From NCBI GenBank assembly GCA_965206445.1, contig CBDBJR010000002.1, positions 3,162,001 to 3,226,000 on the forward strand: a stretch of 64,000 nucleotides of DNA, written 5' to 3'. A program made the position numbers and the translations under genes. Shown piece after piece: positions 28,632 to 37,153 of the stretch. Source of the stretch: CBDBJR01 sp965206445 (GTDB lineage: Bacteria; Pseudomonadota; Gammaproteobacteria; Arenicellales; Poriferihabitantaceae). The first letter of the stretch is position 1; every line of letters begins with the position of its first letter. Under the pieces are notes generated by a model. The model was not told where the DNA came from. It saw only the letters and a list, made by a program, of their open reading frames with translations, and did not search any database.

Positions 28632-30089
28632 CTAACGCACAACAAACGGGTTGGCCATCGGTGTGGATGAGATATTGATCCAGGTGGTTTTGGTGCGGGT
28701 GTAGTCCAGGATCGACTCGACGCCGGCTTCACGGCCATAGCCGCTGCGCCCAAAACCACCGAAAGGCGCAATCGGTGAAATTGCGCGATAGGTGTTCACC
28801 CATACGATGCCGGCGCGAATCCGGGCGCTCACGCGGTGGGCGCGCGCCAGGTTTTCGGTAAACACACCGGCGCCGAGGCCAAACCGGGTGTGGTTGGCCA
28901 TGGCAATGCCCTCGTCTTCGTCATCGAACCGCAGCGCGCTCATCACCGGCCCAAACATCTCGTTTTGTACCGTATGGACCTGCTGATCGGGGCAGACCAG
29001 TATCGTCGGCTCAAAGTAATAGCCGGCGTCAAATTCAGCCGGTGGCCGGCCGCCGTATCGAATCTCGGCGCCCTGCTGTCGGGATTGCTGCAGCGAATCG
29101 ACAATCCGCTCAACCTGAGCGCGGGTCGCCAACGGCCCCATTTGTGTCTGCTCGGCCAGCGGGTCGCCTATTTTGATCCGGCCGGCGCGCTCGACCAGCC
29201 GCTCCAGCACCTGATCGAAAACCCGGTTTTGGATCATGACCCGCGACCCGGCGACACAGCTTTGTCCCGAGGCGCCGAAATTACCGGCGATGATGCCGTT
29301 TACCGCGCTGTCCAGGTCCGCATCATCGAACACCAGAATAGGCGACTTGCCGCCCAGCTCGAGCGAGACGTGGGCAAAGTTCGCAGCCGTATTTTCAATC
29401 ACCCTGGCGGCGGTTTCCGGGCCACCGGTAAACGCCACCCGGGCAACATCCGGGTGCCCGGTCAACGCCCGGCCGCAGGGCTCGCCATAGCCGGTAACCA
29501 CATTGATCACACCGCGCGGGAAGCCGGCCTGGTGCGCTATTCTGGCAAACTCGAACATCGGCGCCGCCGCCTCTTCCGATGCCTTCAACACCACCGTATT
29601 GCCGGCAGCGAGCGCCGGCCCCAGCTTGGTGGCGGTCAGAAACATCTGGGCATTCCAGGGCACCACGGCGGCCACCACGCCGACCGGTTCCCGGCTGGTA
29701 AAAACATGCATATCGGGCTTGTCAATCGGCAGCGTCGCGCCTTCGATTTTGTCCGCCAGGCCGGCAAAGTAGCGGTAATAATTCGCCACATAGCCGGTTT
29801 GCGCCCGCGTCTCTTTGGCCAGTTTGCCGCTGTCTGTGGTTTCAATCCCGCCCAGATAATGCGCCTGCTCGGCGACCAAATCGGCCAGTTTGTATAAACA
29901 GCCGCCGCGCTCGGTCGCGGTCATGCCGGCCCACTCGCCGGTATGCAGGGCGCGTTTGGCCGCAGCGACGGCGCGGTCGACGTCGTCCCGGGTGGCGCCT
30001 GGCACCGTCGCCCAGGCATTTTCATTGGCCGGGTTGATGCTGGTGATTGTGCCGCCATCGGAGGCATCACACCATTCGCCATCGATATA
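28632..30089 (-). pseudogene. Aldehyde dehydrogenase, headless duplicate (copy 1)
   Basis: This copy lacks the first seven codons, ATG included, of the intact gene at 33005-34480. Its frame is closed by TAG (30090-30092) exactly at the duplication junction. Translation could begin only at an internal GTG about 28 codons into the remnant, which would remove the N-terminal strand region. The catalytic residues GQSCVAG and LELGGKSP remain. Substitutions relative to the intact copy are few. It is most likely non-functional, or at best a shortened protein. Confidence 0.85.
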
Positions 30090-30681
30090 CTAAGGCAAAC
30101 ATCAAATCGACGTCCGATGAATAGTTCAACTCGCCGCCGCCCAGCTTGCCCAGCCCGACGACCACCAGATGCACCGCCCGGCCCTGCTCGTCCCGCGGCG
30201 TGCCGAAGCGCAGCTCGAGCCAGCGCGAGTGCCATTTGAGTGCGGTCTGAATGCACACCTCGGCCAGCGCACACACCCCGTGCATCGTTTGTTCGAGGTC
30301 GGCCAGACCGGCCAGGTCGCGCCAGGCCAGGCACAGCATGTAGCGCCGCCGAAATCGCCGCAGCCGCCGGTGCAGGTCGGCTTCATCGACGATGGCGTGG
30401 AAATAATCCGCCGCTGCCGCCGTCAACCGCGCGGCGGTCAGCGGGCGGTCCAGCTCACCGCCGGTGATCAGCTCCACCGGTAAATCGGGGTTTTGTATGC
30501 AACTGGTGGCGACAAATTCACTGCCGGCCCACACCCGGGCAAGCTCCGCACGCGATGCGGCCACGGCAATATTGTCGGGGGTTTGACTGCAAGCCTGCGT
30601 ATACCGCCGCCAGGCATGTTCGACCCCGGCCCGCAGCAGGGGCGGAATCGATGCCAGATTGAGGTCGCCGGTTTTAGTCAC
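30067..30681 (-). pseudogene. glnE 5' fragment (duplication remnant)
   Basis: The first ~197 residues of GlnE, including the nucleotidyltransferase motif GGGELNYSSDVDLMF, then a nine-residue out-of-frame tail before a stop at 30067 inside the neighbouring aldehyde dehydrogenase remnant. It differs from the intact glnE at a few residues (for example LEQTMHG versus LKQTMHG). The rest of both catalytic domains is missing, so no GlnE activity is expected. The glnE upstream region is duplicated with it, so it may still be transcribed. Confidence 0.9.
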
Positions 30682-31052
30682 CGTTTACACGCTGTCGCCA
30701 TCCACGCCGCCCAGTCTGACGCTATGCGCGCCGTCTGTGCGGCATACACCGTCTCGATGCAATCCGGTACAGGCCGCGTGGTGCACCTGAAAACGCGCCT
30801 GAGAAATGACGGCCCGGCGCGGGGACAAAATCTGCTGTGGTGTATACTGTAAACAATCGGCCAAACACCGTATTGCGTCTCGCTACGGCGGCTTGTATGG
30901 CCCTGCCTTGATTTGCCCATGCTCGCATTGCTCGAATCCGCCAAACCGATGCGCCGGTCGGCCCTGACACCGTATCGGTGCGGTCACATGCCATACGCCA
31001 TAGCGGCGCGCATTCACTGCGACCGGCGCCCACTCCAGGCCGCCCACCGAAC
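30682..31052. other. Divergent gap between glnE fragment and second GIY-YIG gene
   Basis: Duplicate of the 26291-26676 gap, 15 bases shorter. No gene is supported here. The TATACT -10-like element near 30843 is kept, so both flanking genes retain their upstream regions. Confidence 0.6.
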
Positions 31053-31418
31053 ATGACCGACTGGAGTGTCTATATGGTGCGCTGCGCCGACAACACGATC
31101 TATACCGGCATTACCAATAATCTACCGCTACGGCTGCAACGGCACAACCACGGAACCGGGGCCGGCTACACCCGCGGTCGCCGGCCGGTGGTGCTGGTGT
31201 ATGTCGAACCGAGCGCCGACCGCGCAGCGGCGAGCAGACGGGAGCATAGCATCAAACGGCTGAGTCGGCGGCAGAAACTGCGCCTGATAGAACGGCAGGC
31301 AGCGCCGCTTTTAGACCGCGGACCACACCCCGACCGGCAGCACACCCCGGCGCCCGGAGGCGATGAGGAATTGAATGGGTGTAATAATTGCCGCAGTAGT
31401 ACCGATAGGTTAGGATGA
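31053..31418 (+). CDS. GIY-YIG nuclease family protein (copy 2)
   Basis: A 121-residue protein, second copy of the gene at 26677. It keeps the VYMVRCADNTIYTGITNN core and the catalytic-region Arg. It differs at a handful of residues (for example Asp for Gly at position 3, Ser-Arg-Arg for Asn-Arg-Trp in the RLSRRQK helix, and Asn changes near the end), so both copies look intact and could be functional. Confidence 0.85.
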   Translation: MTDWSVYMVRCADNTIYTGITNNLPLRLQRHNHGTGAGYTRGRRPVVLVYVEPSADRAAASRREHSIKRLSRRQKLRLIERQAAPLLDRGPHPDRQHTPAPGGDEELNGCNNCRSSTDRLG

Positions 31419-31465
31419 GTCAGTGACCTTAATCTTTTTGAGGCATGTTGCTACCTGGAGTTGAG

Positions 31466-31912
31466 ATGAAAAGATTTTTTAACAGGTTCGCTTTGAGTGC
31501 GGGGGTATTTTTTTTAGCAATGACCGCCGTCTCCATAGCGCAAGGAAGAGTAGTAGAGCGCGATAAAAAATATAAGAATAGACCAGTTTTTATATGCCAA
31601 ACTAGAGCTGGTGCTAAGCTAGCCAGAGATCACATGCAAAGCTATGCTGACGTTGCGAGAAACGAAAGAGCAAAACCACTCCCAACTCCGAAGGATGCAA
31701 ATTGTGGACCTGCAACTGTGACTTTAGAAGTAGTTGGATACGCTGATGAGCTTCTCAATGGTGAGGGGGTGAGTGAAGAAGGAAACATAATTAAAGCCAG
31801 GTTCCTCATAATAAATGTTTCTGAACCTTTTATTTTGAATGGAGCCTTTATAAGGGTTCCTATCCGTATGACAATCAAAGGGATAGACCCGCCTGAAAAA
31901 AGAGCAGAGTGA
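31466..31912 (+). CDS. Small exported protein of unknown function, AT-rich (copy 2)
   Basis: A 148-residue counterpart of the gene at 27090. The signal peptide is kept (KRFFNRFALSAGVFFLAM). The region after it differs by an indel and substitutions (QGRVVERD versus REEVVVERD), and further changes are Tyr to His, Val to Thr, Asp-Lys to Ser-Glu and Ala to Val. Reading frame and both Cys are preserved. This is the most diverged coding part of the duplication. Confidence 0.7.
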   Translation: MKRFFNRFALSAGVFFLAMTAVSIAQGRVVERDKKYKNRPVFICQTRAGAKLARDHMQSYADVARNERAKPLPTPKDANCGPATVTLEVVGYADELLNGEGVSEEGNIIKARFLIINVSEPFILNGAFIRVPIRMTIKGIDPPEKRAE

Positions 31913-31972
31913 CTACTCTCCCGGCAACACTACTGTCTGCTCCAAAAGCCCCGGCCAATTAAATGGAGCCGA

Positions 31973-32167
31973 TCAATCAAGCGGTAGCGCTACAAAGCAG
32001 ACAAAAGCACCATCGCGAGTCATTCCAACCAGCAGCAATTCAGTGCCAGGAAACTCAGTCCCCTCAAGGTGACGCCTATTCAGTGGAGCTAATCCTGTCA
32101 CCCTCGCATTCCCTCGTAAATAAACGCCACCAGGCAAGGTAAATATTATTGCAATAGCGGGATAGAT
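31973..32167 (-). other. Short open frame without ATG, possible gene remnant (copy 2)
   Basis: Identical to 27600-27794: a 64-codon - strand frame with protein-like content but no ATG, in the 341-base gap (31913-32253) before the phosphatidyltransferase gene. Identity between copies is uninformative, because it lies in the block that shows no differences at all. Confidence 0.35.
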
Positions 32168-32253
32168 TCACCGCATACGAGCGGGCGGCAACCGGGCAAC
32201 AATTGGCCATGCCGTTGTTGGCCGGCCGCCATCACCACCCACCGTATCGGCGC

Positions 32254-32835
32254 CTATTCCCGGATACCCTGTGCGCCGATATTTTCCCTCCGCCATACAT
32301 GCCAGCATGATTTTACGTTGCTTTGCGGTCGGCTTAACCGGACGGTGATCAGCAAACAATCGAGCGCAACCAGCGCCTGAATAATGGCAGCCGCTCTGAA
32401 TAGCGCCGCATGTCCGGTGATGAACAGCACCAGCACCGCTGTCCCCATCACCACCGCCGACAGCTTTGCGCTCCAGGTATGATAGCTGGCAAGGCAGCGA
32501 AACTTCCACACACTGGCGACGATAGGGATAGCGTAGGCGGCTACCGTTATCAAGACAAACCGATACTCTTTTTCGAGCAGCTCCGGGTACAGCCACCAGG
32601 CGCACAGGGGCACGCTGAGGTAGGTCGCCATATCGCCCCAGCTATCCAGCCTGGCGCCGAGCTCGGTAACCACCTCGAACCGGCGAGCCAGATACCCGTC
32701 GGCAACGTCCGACACCAATGCAACCACCAGCGCGGACAGAAACAGCATCTCTTGTCCAAACCACGCCGCCGCCAAAAGACCGGGCACCATGACGATGCGC
32801 AGTATGCTCAGCAGGTTGGGGATAGTCTGTTTCAT
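32254..32835 (-). CDS. CDP-alcohol phosphatidyltransferase family membrane protein (copy 2)
   Basis: A 193-residue membrane protein identical to the one at 27881-28462, with the complete DVADGYLARR and LDSWGD motif residues. It lies downstream of the intact aldehyde dehydrogenase on the same strand, the likely ancestral arrangement, with 169 bases between them. Confidence 0.85.
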   Translation of the reverse strand: MKQTIPNLLSILRIVMVPGLLAAAWFGQEMLFLSALVVALVSDVADGYLARRFEVVTELGARLDSWGDMATYLSVPLCAWWLYPELLEKEYRFVLITVAAYAIPIVASVWKFRCLASYHTWSAKLSAVVMGTAVLVLFITGHAALFRAAAIIQALVALDCLLITVRLSRPQSNVKSCWHVWRRENIGAQGIRE

Positions 32836-33004
32836 ATACCGCGCTCCGGTCTATCCGCGCAGTGCGGCAGAAAATGTGCCCGGCCATCGGACGGCCTGCG
32901 GCGCCGGTAGCGTATCGACGACGCCATGCTCGCCAGTCGCATCGCCGCGGCGGGTCAACCCGGGTGGCGGCGGCTCGAGGCCGGGCAAACCGCGCAACGG
33001 TCGG

Positions 33005-34480
33005 CTAACGCACAACAAACGGGTTGGCCATCGGTGTGGATGAGATATTGATCCAGGTGGTTTTGGTGCGGGTGTAGTCCAGGATCGACTCGACGCCGGC
33101 TTCACGGCCATAGCCGCTGCGCCCAAAACCACCGAAAGGCGCAATCGGTGAAATTGCGCGATAGGTGTTCACCCATACGATGCCGGCGCGAATCCGGGCG
33201 CTCACGCGGTGGGCGCGCGCCAGGTTTTCGGTAAACACACCGGCGCCGAGGCCAAACCGGGTGTGGTTGGCCATGGCAATGCCCTCGTCTTCGTCATCGA
33301 ACCGCAGCGCGCTCATCACCGGCCCAAACATCTCGTTTTGTACCGTATGGACCTGCTGATCGGGGCAGACCAGTATCGTCGGCTCAAAGTAATAGCCGGC
33401 GTCAAATTCAGCCGGCGGCCGGCCGCCGTATCGAATCTCGGCGCCCTGCTGTCGGGATTGCTGCAACGAATCGACAATCCGCTCAACCTGAGCGCGGGTT
33501 GCCAACGGCCCCATCTGTGTCTGCTCGGCCAGCGGGTCGCCTATTTTGATCCGGCCGGCGCGCTCGACCAGCCGCTCCAGCACCTGATCGAAAACCCGGT
33601 TTTGGATCATGACCCGCGACCCGGCGACACAGCTTTGTCCCGAGGCGCCGAAATTACCGGCGATGATGCCGTTTACCGCGCTGTCCAGGTCCGCATCATC
33701 GAACACCAGAATAGGCGACTTGCCGCCCAGCTCGAGCGAGACGTGGGCAAAGTTCGCGGCCGTATTTTCAATCACCCTGGCGGCGGTTTCCGGGCCGCCG
33801 GTAAACGCCACCCGGGCCACATCCGGGTGCCCGGTCAACGCCCGGCCGCAGGGCTCGCCATAGCCGGTAACCACATTGATCACCCCGCGCGGGAAACCGG
33901 CCTGGTGCGCTATTCTGGCAAACTCGAACAGCGGCGCCGCCGCCTCTTCCGATGCCTTCAACACCACCGTATTACCGGCAGCGAGCGCCGGCCCGAGCTT
34001 GGTGGCGGTCAGAAACATCTGGGCATTCCAGGGCACCACGGCGGCCACCACGCCGACCGGTTCCCGGCTGGTAAAAACATGCATATCGGGCTTGTCAATC
34101 GGCAGCGTCGCGCCTTCGATTTTGTCCGCCAGGCCGGCAAAGTAGCGGTAATAATTCGCCACATAGCCGGTTTGCGCCCGCGTCTCTTTGGCCAGTTTGC
34201 CGCTGTCTGTGGTTTCAATCCCGCCCAGATAATGCGCCTGCTCGGCGACCAAATCGGCCAGTTTGTATAAACAGCCGCCGCGCTCGGTCGCGGTCATGCC
34301 GGCCCACCCGCCGGTATGCAGGGCGCGTTTGGCCGCAGCGACGGCGCGGTCGACGTCGTCCCGGGTGGCGCCCGGCACCGTCGCCCAGGCAGTTTCATTG
34401 GCCGGGTTGATGCTGGTGATTGTGCCGCCGTCGGAGGCATCACACCATTCGCCATCGATATACTGCTGATAATTTTTCAT
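33005..34480 (-). CDS. NAD(P)-dependent aldehyde dehydrogenase (intact copy)
   Basis: A 491-residue cytoplasmic aldehyde dehydrogenase. The catalytic Cys is in GASGQSCVAGSR and the general-base Glu in SLELGGKSP; VVPWNAQMFL, AFTGGPETAARVI and EMFGPVMSALRF are further family signatures. It belongs to the large betaine-aldehyde / gamma-aminobutyraldehyde / aromatic aldehyde group, whose substrates cannot be separated by eye. The start MKNYQQYIDGEWCDA is the normal family start and lies just outside the duplicated segment, so this is the only copy with its own start codon. Confidence 0.92.
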   Translation of the reverse strand: MKNYQQYIDGEWCDASDGGTITSINPANETAWATVPGATRDDVDRAVAAAKRALHTGGWAGMTATERGGCLYKLADLVAEQAHYLGGIETTDSGKLAKETRAQTGYVANYYRYFAGLADKIEGATLPIDKPDMHVFTSREPVGVVAAVVPWNAQMFLTATKLGPALAAGNTVVLKASEEAAAPLFEFARIAHQAGFPRGVINVVTGYGEPCGRALTGHPDVARVAFTGGPETAARVIENTAANFAHVSLELGGKSPILVFDDADLDSAVNGIIAGNFGASGQSCVAGSRVMIQNRVFDQVLERLVERAGRIKIGDPLAEQTQMGPLATRAQVERIVDSLQQSRQQGAEIRYGGRPPAEFDAGYYFEPTILVCPDQQVHTVQNEMFGPVMSALRFDDEDEGIAMANHTRFGLGAGVFTENLARAHRVSARIRAGIVWVNTYRAISPIAPFGGFGRSGYGREAGVESILDYTRTKTTWINISSTPMANPFVVR

Positions 34481-34666
34481 GTTTCACCTGCCGGTTTCGG
34501 GCTGTCGGTTTCAGGATAGAAGTGGGCTGCCGCATAACCAACGCCGCTGATTGGGCGAACGCAGCCCGTCAGATTCACCCGCTCAACGACCGACAATACG
34601 CAGTATGGCGCACCGCGATACAACAGCGCGCGCCAATCCCGGCTATTTGAATTTTGCACCAATTCT

Positions 34667-34697
34667 ATTTCCGTGCAATACCAAATGAATTATAATC
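34667..34697 (+). promoter_or_regulatory. Candidate sigma-70 promoter for the HU-like gene
   Basis: A perfect -10 hexamer TATAAT (34691-34696) has a weak -35 (TTTCCG, 34668-34673) 17 bases upstream. It is placed 36 bases before the ATG of the HU-like gene. Confidence 0.45.
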
Positions 34698-34731
34698 GAG
34701 TTCCCATAACAACCTCTATCGGTAAACACGT

Positions 34732-35058
34732 ATGAAAAAATCCTATCAAGCCCCGCTGAATAAATCTGAAATGATAAAAACGATTGCCGACGACACCGAT
34801 CTGCCGGCAAAAGCGGTCAGAGCCGTGCTGGAATCCATGGGCAGTTTAATCGAAGCGCATGTAAAACCCCGTTCTGCCGGTGTGTTCAAACTGCCTGGGA
34901 TGTTTAAAATTCAGGTGATAAAAAAACCGGCCAGCAAGGCGCGCAAAGGGGTGCCCAACCCGTTTCGCCCGGGTGAAACCATGGACGTGGCGGCAAAACC
35001 AGCCAGCAAGCGGGTAAAAATTCTGCCGCTCAAGCAGCTGAAAAATATGGCCTTATAA
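34732..35058 (+). CDS. HU-family DNA-binding protein
   Basis: A 108-residue basic protein of the HU/IHF superfamily. The N-terminal helices (LNKSEMIKTIADDTDLPAKA) and the beta-arm region (VFKLPGMFKIQVIKKPA, then NPFRPGETMDVAAKPASKRVKILP) match the HU fold, but it is divergent, with a longer N-terminus and a Lys-rich tail. The housekeeping HU is the separate hupB gene at 47306. This type of HU-like protein occurs in several gammaproteobacteria and in mobile elements; its role here is unknown. Confidence 0.85.
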   Translation: MKKSYQAPLNKSEMIKTIADDTDLPAKAVRAVLESMGSLIEAHVKPRSAGVFKLPGMFKIQVIKKPASKARKGVPNPFRPGETMDVAAKPASKRVKILPLKQLKNMAL

Positions 35059-35105
35059 CGGCATGACCAACCGCGTGCGGCGGTCAGGCGAGCGCGTAGC
35101 GGGGT

Positions 35106-35885
35106 TTAGCGCGGCTCCGATAGCTGTTTGATCTGCTGTCGCAGTGCGCTGACTTCCTCGAGAATTCTCGCCTGATCCCGCCGCAACGCCTCCCGTTCCG
35201 CGTTGGCTGCATCCTCATGCTCCGCCTGCATGGCCGATACGATGATGCCGATAAACAGATTCAATACCGTAAACGTCGTACAGATAATAAACACCACAAA
35301 GAAAATCCACGCAAACGGGAAAATGACCAGTACCGGGCGCACGATGCCCATTGACCAGCTTTCCAGCGTCATGATCTGAAACAACGAGTAGGCCGACCGG
35401 CCCAGGGTGCCAAACCACTGCGGGAAGGCGTCGCCGTACAGGTTGGTGGCCATGACGGAGAAAATATAAAACACCAGCGCGAGCAGCAGGGTAATTGACC
35501 CCATACCCGGCAATGACGCCACCAGGCCGCCGACCACCCGGCGCAACGACGGCATCATACCGACGACGCGCAACACCCGCAGAATGCGCAGCGCCCGCAA
35601 TATCGACAGATTGCCGCTGGCAGGCAGCAACGCGATCACGATAATCAACAAATCAAAGTTGCGCCACAGATCGCGGAAAAAGCCGGTCCGGTAGACCCAT
35701 AACCGCATCCCGAGCTCCAGCACAAACACCGCCAGAATAACCCGATCGAGGGCTGTCAGTATCGGGCCGATTGCCCGCGTGACCGTGTCGCTGGTTTCCA
35801 ACCCCAGCGTCATGGCGTTGATGATGATCAACACCAGGATGCCGCGCTCAAACTGCGAGGACTCTATCAAACGTTGCAGGCGCAT
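35106..35885 (-). CDS. Bacterial voltage-gated sodium channel (NaChBac/NavMs family)
   Basis: A 259-residue single-domain six-transmembrane ion channel that works as a homotetramer in the inner membrane. The S4 voltage sensor is RALRILRVLRVV with Arg at every third position. The pore loop has the selectivity filter TLESWSM, the signature of sodium-selective BacNav channels. S6 (VVFIICTTFTVLNLFIGIIV) leads into a C-terminal coiled coil (about residues 220-257, AEREALRRDQARILEEVSALRQ) that assembles the tetramer. The gene stands alone between an HU-like gene and sodC. Such channels are common in marine and alkaliphilic bacteria. Confidence 0.93.
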   Translation of the reverse strand: MRLQRLIESSQFERGILVLIIINAMTLGLETSDTVTRAIGPILTALDRVILAVFVLELGMRLWVYRTGFFRDLWRNFDLLIIVIALLPASGNLSILRALRILRVLRVVGMMPSLRRVVGGLVASLPGMGSITLLLALVFYIFSVMATNLYGDAFPQWFGTLGRSAYSLFQIMTLESWSMGIVRPVLVIFPFAWIFFVVFIICTTFTVLNLFIGIIVSAMQAEHEDAANAEREALRRDQARILEEVSALRQQIKQLSEPR

Positions 35886-36029
35886 AATTCTGTCAATCGA
35901 CCAAAGCAGCCGGATACAAATTCATACCATCCGGAAAGTCGGAATATCCGGAAAATCGAAATATTTGCAGCCGGGGAGTATAAAATCGAATACTTCCAAT
36001 GTACAAAACAAACCAGTGAGGGTACCGCT

Positions 36030-36566
36030 ATGCGCATCATAAACACAATAAAAATCCTGATTATCTGCAGTGCCGTAGCGATATTGCCGGCAGCGCTCGC
36101 AGCCGAATTGAGCGTGGAAATGCACCTGATTGACAGCCGGGGTGACGGCCCGGCGATTGGCTCGGTGGCGCTCGCAGACTCGCGGTTTGGCCTGCTCATC
36201 ACGCCCGCGCTGACCGGGCTGAGCAGCGGGATTCACGGCTTTCATGTGCATCAAAACGGCAGCTGTGCAGCCAAACAAAAAGACGGCAGGATGGTGGCCG
36301 GGCTATCCGCCGGCGGCCATTTCGACCCGGCCGGCAGCAACCACCACGATACGCCCTGGGGTGACGGCCATCTTGGCGACCTGCCCGGCCTGGTGGTGGC
36401 CGAAAACGGCAGCGCGCACTATCCCGTTTTAGCGCCCCGCGTCAAACTGGCGGATATCGAGGGGCGCGCGCTGATGATTCACATGGGCGGGGATAATTAC
36501 GCCGACCGGCCGCACCCGCTGGGTGGCGGTGGGGCCAGGGTTGCCTGCGGTGTCATTGGTCGATAA
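36030..36566 (+). CDS. sodC: Periplasmic Cu/Zn superoxide dismutase
   Basis: A 178-residue exported superoxide dismutase. A signal peptide covers residues 1-24 (IINTIKILIICSAVAILPAALAA). Copper and zinc ligands are visible in GFHVHQNGSC, GGHFDP, NHHDTPWGDGHLGDLP and ALMIHMGG; the two Cys in GSCAA and RVACGVIG would form the structural disulfide. The start follows a GTGAGGG-like ribosome binding site. It protects the envelope from superoxide. Confidence 0.93.
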   Translation: MRIINTIKILIICSAVAILPAALAAELSVEMHLIDSRGDGPAIGSVALADSRFGLLITPALTGLSSGIHGFHVHQNGSCAAKQKDGRMVAGLSAGGHFDPAGSNHHDTPWGDGHLGDLPGLVVAENGSAHYPVLAPRVKLADIEGRALMIHMGGDNYADRPHPLGGGGARVACGVIGR

Positions 36567-36604
36567 GCGGCCTTGTCGAGCGGGCGCCGGGCCCGGCAGC
36601 CCGC

Positions 36605-37153
36605 TCACTTGCGCCACTCCAGGCCTTCGAGATATTTGACCACCACGTACCCGGTTCGCCCGTTGTCGGGGTCGTCGATAGCCCGGATAGGGATGATCTG
36701 CAAATGCGGCCATTGCGTATGCTCGGCGTAACCCAGCGTATTGGCCACCAGCAACTGGACTGAGGCCGGATGCAACGCATCTTGATGGGTGATCGAAAAA
36801 TCACACCGATAGCCGGCATGGAACCGGGAGTTGGCGGGCTGGAACAGATTTGACAGCCAGCGCCCGATTGGGGAGCGCACCCGGGTAACGCTGGCCGAGC
36901 CGACCACGTAGCGGTCAGCGGGCCGGTGCAGCAGCCTTTCAGGAACCGCCCGGGCATAAGAGCGACAGTATTCTTCCAGGTCGGTCGGCAAAAAATCGGC
37001 GCCGGCAATCTGCGTACAGAAAAACAGTAGCGCAGCCGCCCGGGGTATGCCGCGTCTGATTTTGCCGCCGCGGCGGGCACAAATCGAGGGCCGGGTAGCG
37101 CCGCGGGTGCGGCGGCATTGGCCGCCGGATTGGTGTCGGGCGGGCTCAGTCAT
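36605..37153 (-). CDS. Small protein of unknown function, coupled to the mttB homologue
   Basis: A 182-residue protein whose ATG overlaps the end of the mttB-like gene by eight bases, so it is translated from the same message. An Arg/Gly-rich N-terminus (about 35 residues) is followed by a short hydrophobic stretch (AALLFFCTQIAGADF) that could be an export signal or membrane anchor. The C-terminal 120 residues look like a folded domain with SITHQDALHPASVQLLVAN and TGYVVVKYLEGLEW. No family was recognised. A different frame (36553-37080) is also open here but has an unnatural composition. Confidence 0.6.
   Translation of the reverse strand: MTEPARHQSGGQCRRTRGATRPSICARRGGKIRRGIPRAAALLFFCTQIAGADFLPTDLEEYCRSYARAVPERLLHRPADRYVVGSASVTRVRSPIGRWLSNLFQPANSRFHAGYRCDFSITHQDALHPASVQLLVANTLGYAEHTQWPHLQIIPIRAIDDPDNGRTGYVVVKYLEGLEWRK

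Larger units (their letters stand above)
25697..30088. repeat. Direct tandem duplication, copy 1 (about 4.39 kb)
   Basis: This segment runs from inside the 5' end of glnE to codon 7 of the aldehyde dehydrogenase. It is followed directly by a second copy (30089-34461). The trinucleotide ACT is found at the start of copy 1 (25697), at the junction (30089) and at the right end of copy 2 (34462), a possible microhomology. Copy 1 is 19 bases longer, owing to small indels such as a doubled 12-base CTGAAAACRYGC unit near 26399 and extra GTA units near 27177. Coding copies differ by scattered substitutions except in a central identical block. Confidence 0.95.
30089..34461. repeat. Direct tandem duplication, copy 2 (about 4.37 kb)
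   Basis: This is the second copy of the segment at 25697-30088, in the same orientation. It begins inside glnE and ends at codon 7 of the intact aldehyde dehydrogenase. The junction at 30087-30096 reads from ALDH (ATATACT) straight into glnE sequence (GCAAACATC) with a short altered stretch between. The stretch matching 27489-29040 of copy 1 shows no difference on reading, whereas both flanks differ at scattered sites. Confidence 0.95.

Noticed and set aside
36553..37080. Alternative frame of 175 residues under the mttB-coupled gene
   Set aside because: It has Cys/Arg/Ser-rich shadow composition and lacks the overlap with mttB that supports the other frame.
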